From: Endozoicomonas sp031844845
Lineage (GTDB): Bacteria > Pseudomonadota > Gammaproteobacteria > Pseudomonadales > Endozoicomonadaceae
Assembly (NCBI RefSeq): GCF_031844845.1
Contig: NZ_JAVRMB020000048.1
Span: 1-8,279, forward strand
DNA length: 8,279 nt
Direction of reading: 5' to 3'
Shown: positions 6,305 through 8,279 of the stretch, piece by piece
How positions within the stretch are numbered: position 1 is the first letter of the stretch
How the letters are laid out: each line of letters starts with the position of its first letter
Made by a program: the position numbers and the translations under genes
The notes under the pieces: generated by a model
Database searches by the model: none
What the model was told of the DNA's origin: nothing
The model's input: only the letters and a program-made list of their open reading frames with translations

Positions 6305-6309
6305 GGAGG
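6305..6309 (+). promoter_or_regulatory. ribosome binding site supporting the GTG start of the IS1595 transposase
   Basis: GGAGG, part of GGGAGGT, lies five bases before the GTG at 6315. It is the strongest such site in the window and makes the GTG the credible start, since the next in-frame ATG (codon 110) would lose the zinc ribbon. Confidence 0.7.
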
Positions 6310-6314
6310 TCGTC

Positions 6315-7319
6315 GTGGAACAGCCGCAGTTTCTATCTCTACTTGAATCCATAAAGTCACTTTCTTCAGAGCAAACTCTTATCCTGTATAACGCACTACC
6401 AGCGCCCGATACTTTGGATATCAAACCCGATGAGAGTCAGGTGCTTGAAGCGGTCGAAGAAACGTTTCATAAAGCTCCATATTGCCCAAGATGTCACAGC
6501 GACAACGTAGGCGGCTGGGGTAAGCAGAGTGGCCTGAAGCGTTACAAATGCAAGGCCTGCAGCAAGACATTCAATGCCCTGACCACAACACCTCTCGCCT
6601 GGTTACGAGTAAAAGACAAACTGGATCAATATCTTGAGTGTATGCGCGGCGATACAGCTCTCCGGGTAGCCGCAAGGCAGTGTGGTATCTCTCTACCAAC
6701 CTCTTTCTTACTGCGACACCGGCTAATGAATGTCATCCAGGCCGACAAACCTGAGCTACTCAGTGGCATTACAGAGCTGGATGAAACGTTCTTCCTCGAA
6801 AACCATAAAGGTAATCGAGGGCTCAAGGTTCCTCGCAAGCGTGGGAAGCGTAAGGCTCGGGGTAAGAAGTCACAATCAGTATCAGTAGAGGAGCAGCCAA
6901 AGCTCATTCCTGTCATGGTTGCCTGTGACAGGCAGCAGCATGTTACTGATGCGGTTCTGGAACATGTCAGTGCAGATGAACTGGAATCACATTTATCAGG
7001 TCGACTGAAGCCTGGAGCGATTCTGTGTGCTGATGCACACCTGAGTCATGAAAGCGTTGCTCGGCGACTCAACCTTGAGCTGAAGGAGCTGGTGACTTCG
7101 AAGGGAGTCTACGTAATAGACGACGAATATCATATCCAGCGTGTCAATGCTTATCACAGTGATTTGAAGTCGTGGATCAACGGGTTTTTCAAGGGTGTAG
7201 CCACCAAAAATCTGCCTAAGCATCTTGGCTTGAAGCGGTTTCTTAAAACCGAAGTCTTTACTGTAGATGGCCTCTTAGAACGAATTGCGAGTCATTGGGT
7301 AAAACCACTTTTAAATTAA
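6315..7319 (+). CDS. IS1595-family transposase, apparently complete
   Basis: 334 residues, a usual length for the IS1595 group. Residues 57-82 form the N-terminal zinc ribbon with C57-P-R-C60 and C79-K-A-C82. A helix-turn-helix-like segment follows (about 100-140, with LRVAARQCGISLPTSFLLRH). The DDE-type catalytic domain has ITELDETFF with D156 and LCADAHLSH with D240. The third site is in VNAYHSDLKSWINGFFKGVA (277-296): N278 or H281 takes the place of the glutamate found in other groups, as is known for part of this family. A basic stretch with KVPRKRGKRKARGKKS (171-186) sits between the first and second catalytic sites. It cuts and pastes its own IS. I could not find clear terminal inverted repeats, so the element's limits are undefined. 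The frame has no stop or shift, so it may still be active. Confidence 0.9.
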   Translation: MEQPQFLSLLESIKSLSSEQTLILYNALPAPDTLDIKPDESQVLEAVEETFHKAPYCPRCHSDNVGGWGKQSGLKRYKCKACSKTFNALTTTPLAWLRVKDKLDQYLECMRGDTALRVAARQCGISLPTSFLLRHRLMNVIQADKPELLSGITELDETFFLENHKGNRGLKVPRKRGKRKARGKKSQSVSVEEQPKLIPVMVACDRQQHVTDAVLEHVSADELESHLSGRLKPGAILCADAHLSHESVARRLNLELKELVTSKGVYVIDDEYHIQRVNAYHSDLKSWINGFFKGVATKNLPKHLGLKRFLKTEVFTVDGLLERIASHWVKPLLN

Positions 7320-7351
7320 ACACCGCCAGAAACCACCAGGGAGATAGGTTT

Positions 7352-7570
7352 ATGAGAAAGCTACTTGGCTTGGTTAGCGATAGTATTCGCGATATAAAAC
7401 GTACCTCAGATCACTATGAAAAGAGACGATTAGCGTCCTTATTTCTTGAAAACGTCGAAGAGCAGTGTGTTGATAAAGATCAATTCGGCTTTTTTCTTGA
7501 GTTATTTTTGCACCATCTCTCTAAAAACAATTCAGACTGGTTAAGAAGTATGGATTGGACGTGTAGATGA
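7352..7570 (+). CDS. hypothetical protein, 72 residues, directly downstream of the IS1595 transposase
   Basis: Not recognised. The ATG at 7352 has AGGGAG eight bases upstream; a TTG further up (7295) overlaps the transposase and has no better signal. The product starts MRKLLGLVSDSIRDIKRTSD, is rich in charged helix-forming residues, and has a hydrophobic Phe-Leu patch (GFFLELFLHHLS) near residue 50. It ends shortly after in DWLRSMDWTCR, which may be a truncated tail. It begins 32 bp after the transposase stop in the same direction, so it could be an IS passenger gene, an interrupted host gene, or the start of a decayed gene. Confidence 0.45.
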   Translation: MRKLLGLVSDSIRDIKRTSDHYEKRRLASLFLENVEEQCVDKDQFGFFLELFLHHLSKNNSDWLRSMDWTCR

Positions 7571-7663
7571 GATAATCTGATTCCTCAAATTGCATCTGCT
7601 TACTGGCTTGATATTAATGGCCTTGAACAGATGCTTTGAAGAATTTGGCTGAGAGGTCTCAGT

Positions 7664-7699
7664 TGGAGGAAAGTCTAAGCAAACCTATTTTTTCCTCCA
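7664..7699. repeat. inverted repeat TGGAGGAAA / TTTCCTCCA
   Basis: TGGAGGAAA (7664-7672) is perfectly inverted at 7691-7699 with an 18-base spacer. It lies in the gene-free stretch 7571-7812, in which I see no supportable reading frame. It is directly preceded by a small CTGAG...CTCAG hairpin. It could be a decayed IS end or a REP-like unit. Confidence 0.45.
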
Positions 7700-7812
7700 G
7701 CCGACCAATCCTATTAACCGACCAACAAATTAAGCATTCCTCACTGTCTCCACCGCTTCATCCGCAGGCGGTTCCTTCATCATCCCTACCAGCTTCTAGA
7801 AAGGTAGCCACA

Positions 7813-8028
7813 TCATATTTCCTCCAAATAATTCAACAGCGGCTCCACACGCTTGCCACACATAGCTTGGTACTTGGTACTTGGTACTTGGTACTTGGTA
7901 CTTAAATACTCGGCAGCATCAATCAGGGACTGCATATCCACCCGATGCCCAGCTCGCTTCAAAACCGGGGTCAGATCTTGATTGCGACAGGCGAAGCCTG
8001 AGAATGTGGGAGGTTTTATGAACTGAAA
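7813..8028 (-). pseudogene. decayed reading frame of unknown function, interrupted by a 7-bp tandem repeat
   Basis: On the minus strand an open stretch of 71 codons ends at the TGA at 7815-7813. It reads as protein-like sequence: DLTPVLKRAGHRVDMQSLID, then AAEYL, then the repeat-encoded STKYQVPSTKYQ, then AMCGKRVEPLLNYLEEI. The only early ATG (in VDMQ) would give 40 residues, and the frame is closed by a TGA at 8031-8029. Protein-like sequence on both sides of the repeat is in the same frame, so the repeat number here preserves the frame. The family is not recognised. It is most likely the tail of a broken gene. Confidence 0.35.
7867..7901. repeat. tandem repeat, five perfect copies of TTGGTAC
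   Basis: Five exact 7-bp units of TTGGTAC, followed by a partial TT. Because the unit is not a multiple of three, a change in copy number would shift any reading frame through it. It lies inside the minus-strand open stretch 7813-8028. Confidence 0.95.
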
Positions 8029-8045
8029 TCATTCGTTGAAATCCA

Positions 8046-8062
8046 GTGGGTTCGACTCCCAC
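8046..8062 (+). other. tRNA T-arm-like sequence, possible tRNA 3' fragment
   Basis: GTGGG (8046-8050), TTCGACT (8051-8057) and CCCAC (8058-8062) match the T stem, T loop and closing stem of a tRNA, including the consensus G-T-T-C-R-A-N-Y-C. CCGGTAG and A follow as a possible acceptor strand, without CCA. No matching CTACCGG or D and anticodon arms are found at the right distance upstream, so it is not an intact tRNA. It could be a relic left by site-specific integration, or chance. Confidence 0.35.
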
Positions 8063-8076
8063 CCGGTAGAGATTAA

Positions 8077-8178
8077 CCATAATCACAAATAGAGAGATCC
8101 ATAATCACAAACACAAATCACAAATAGAAATCACAAATAGACACAAATAGAGACATCCATAATCACAAATAGAGACAT
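8077..8178 (+). repeat. tandem array of CCATAATCACAAATAGAGACAT-like units
   Basis: A 22-base unit (CCATAATCACAAATAGAGAC then AT) occurs at 8077-8098 with one change and at 8157-8178. Between them is a 58-base stretch in which the ACAAATAG word is repeated several times with small changes. There are no spacers, so it is not a CRISPR array. The reverse complement of the word (CTATTTGTG) occurs twice at 4687-4705. Confidence 0.8.
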
Positions 8179-8203
8179 CCATAAATTTGACTCTTCGAAC
8201 AAC
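8166..8203 (+). repeat. right copy of the inverted motif that also lies at 4706-4746
   Basis: CAAATAGAGACATCC then ATAAATTTGACTCTTCGAAC and AAC. Its reverse complement matches 4706-4746 apart from a two-base and a one-base gap and two substitutions. It lies about 48 bp upstream of the reading frame starting at 8251. Confidence 0.7.
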
Positions 8204-8250
8204 TAATCTACTTTTCTTCTGTACTGATTTTATTCCTGACAGGAGAGCCC

Positions 8251-8279
8251 ATGACCAGCGCCCGGAGAAATCTGATTGA
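8251..8279 (+). CDS. start of a probable REP-associated (Y1/IS200-like) transposase, cut by the window edge
   Basis: Only ten codons are visible: MTSARRNLID, in frame to the last base. AGGAG five bases upstream makes the ATG a convincing start. The pattern M-T/A-x-A/P-R-R/K-x-L/I at the very N terminus, directly before the PYYH...RCVRRAFLCG region, is typical of REP-associated tyrosine transposases, which nick and mobilise palindromic REP sequences. The many palindromes in this window fit that idea. Ten residues are weak evidence, and another gene family is possible. Confidence 0.45.

Noticed and set aside
6626..7223. Two minus-strand frames of 96 and 75 codons
   Set aside because: Antisense to the IS1595-type transposase, with Ser/Arg-rich translation typical of a shadow frame.
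7295..7351. TTG start for the small frame after the IS1595 transposase
   Set aside because: It would overlap the transposase by 25 bp without a ribosome binding site; the ATG at 7352 has AGGGAG at good spacing.
7636..7905. Open reading frame of 89 codons on the plus strand
   Set aside because: Low-complexity Ser/Pro/Leu composition ending in the TTGGTAC tandem repeat, with no credible ribosome binding site. The minus strand reads better as protein in the right half.
7966..7980. GGGGTCAGATCTTG as a further copy of the GGGGTCAGGTCTTTC repeat arm
   Set aside because: Only a short partial match and no inverted partner nearby; it also falls in a protein-like minus-strand frame.
7966..8070. Complete tRNA ending in the T arm at 8046-8062
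   Set aside because: ACCGGGG at 7966 could pair roughly with CCCGGT, but there is no D arm or anticodon arm between and the length is wrong.
8077..8178. CRISPR array
   Set aside because: Repeats are adjacent, without unique spacers of even size, and no cas genes are visible.

Overview
The window looks like accessory DNA from a marine, host-associated gammaproteobacterium, and Endozoicomonas-like is my best guess. The guess rests on the mix of content: a eukaryote-style LDL-receptor class A repeat protein, a TcdA/TcdB-type DXD glycosyltransferase, and a very high density of decayed insertion sequences and palindromic repeats. No marker gene in the window fixes the species.

Layout, left to right. 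Positions 1-908 are the upstream part of an IS110/IS1111-type element on the minus strand, with its transposase broken by an in-frame TAA. Positions 909-1301 hold two REP-like inverted-repeat units with GGGGTCAGGTCTTTC-type arms, separated by a second IS110 end that keeps only the first codons of the transposase. Both IS110 ends abut the same point of the repeat arm, so the repeat looks like the IS target. Positions 1302-1546 hold a short palindrome and a hairpin but no gene. Positions 1547-4165 (minus) encode a large protein with five LDLa-like repeats, a Thr-rich linker and a C-terminal membrane segment. Positions 4264-4581 (minus) are a C-terminal scrap of an ISL3-type transposase. Positions 4581-4746 are a cluster of direct and inverted copies of a GACATCCATAAATTT motif.

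Positions 4892-6004 (+) encode the glycosyltransferase. A small unrecognised reading frame converges on it from 6293 to 6042. It is divergent from an intact IS1595-type transposase (6315-7319, GTG start, strong ribosome binding site). A 72-residue hypothetical frame with its own ribosome binding site follows directly (7352-7570). Positions 7571-8076 hold no convincing gene; they contain a hairpin, a decayed minus-strand reading frame interrupted by a 7-bp tandem repeat, and an isolated sequence matching a tRNA T arm. Positions 8077-8203 are a tandem array that ends in an inverted copy of the motif seen near 4706-4746, so a block of about 3.4 kb is bracketed by inverted repeats. At 8251 a new gene begins whose first ten codons resemble the N terminus of REP-associated (Y1/IS200-like) transposases.

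The two non-mobile genes of substance are the LDLa-repeat protein and the glycosyltransferase. Both are of kinds that act on or toward eukaryotic partners, and both are embedded in mobile and repeat debris. They lie on opposite strands with IS debris between them, so they are not an operon. No classical defence system or CRISPR array is visible.
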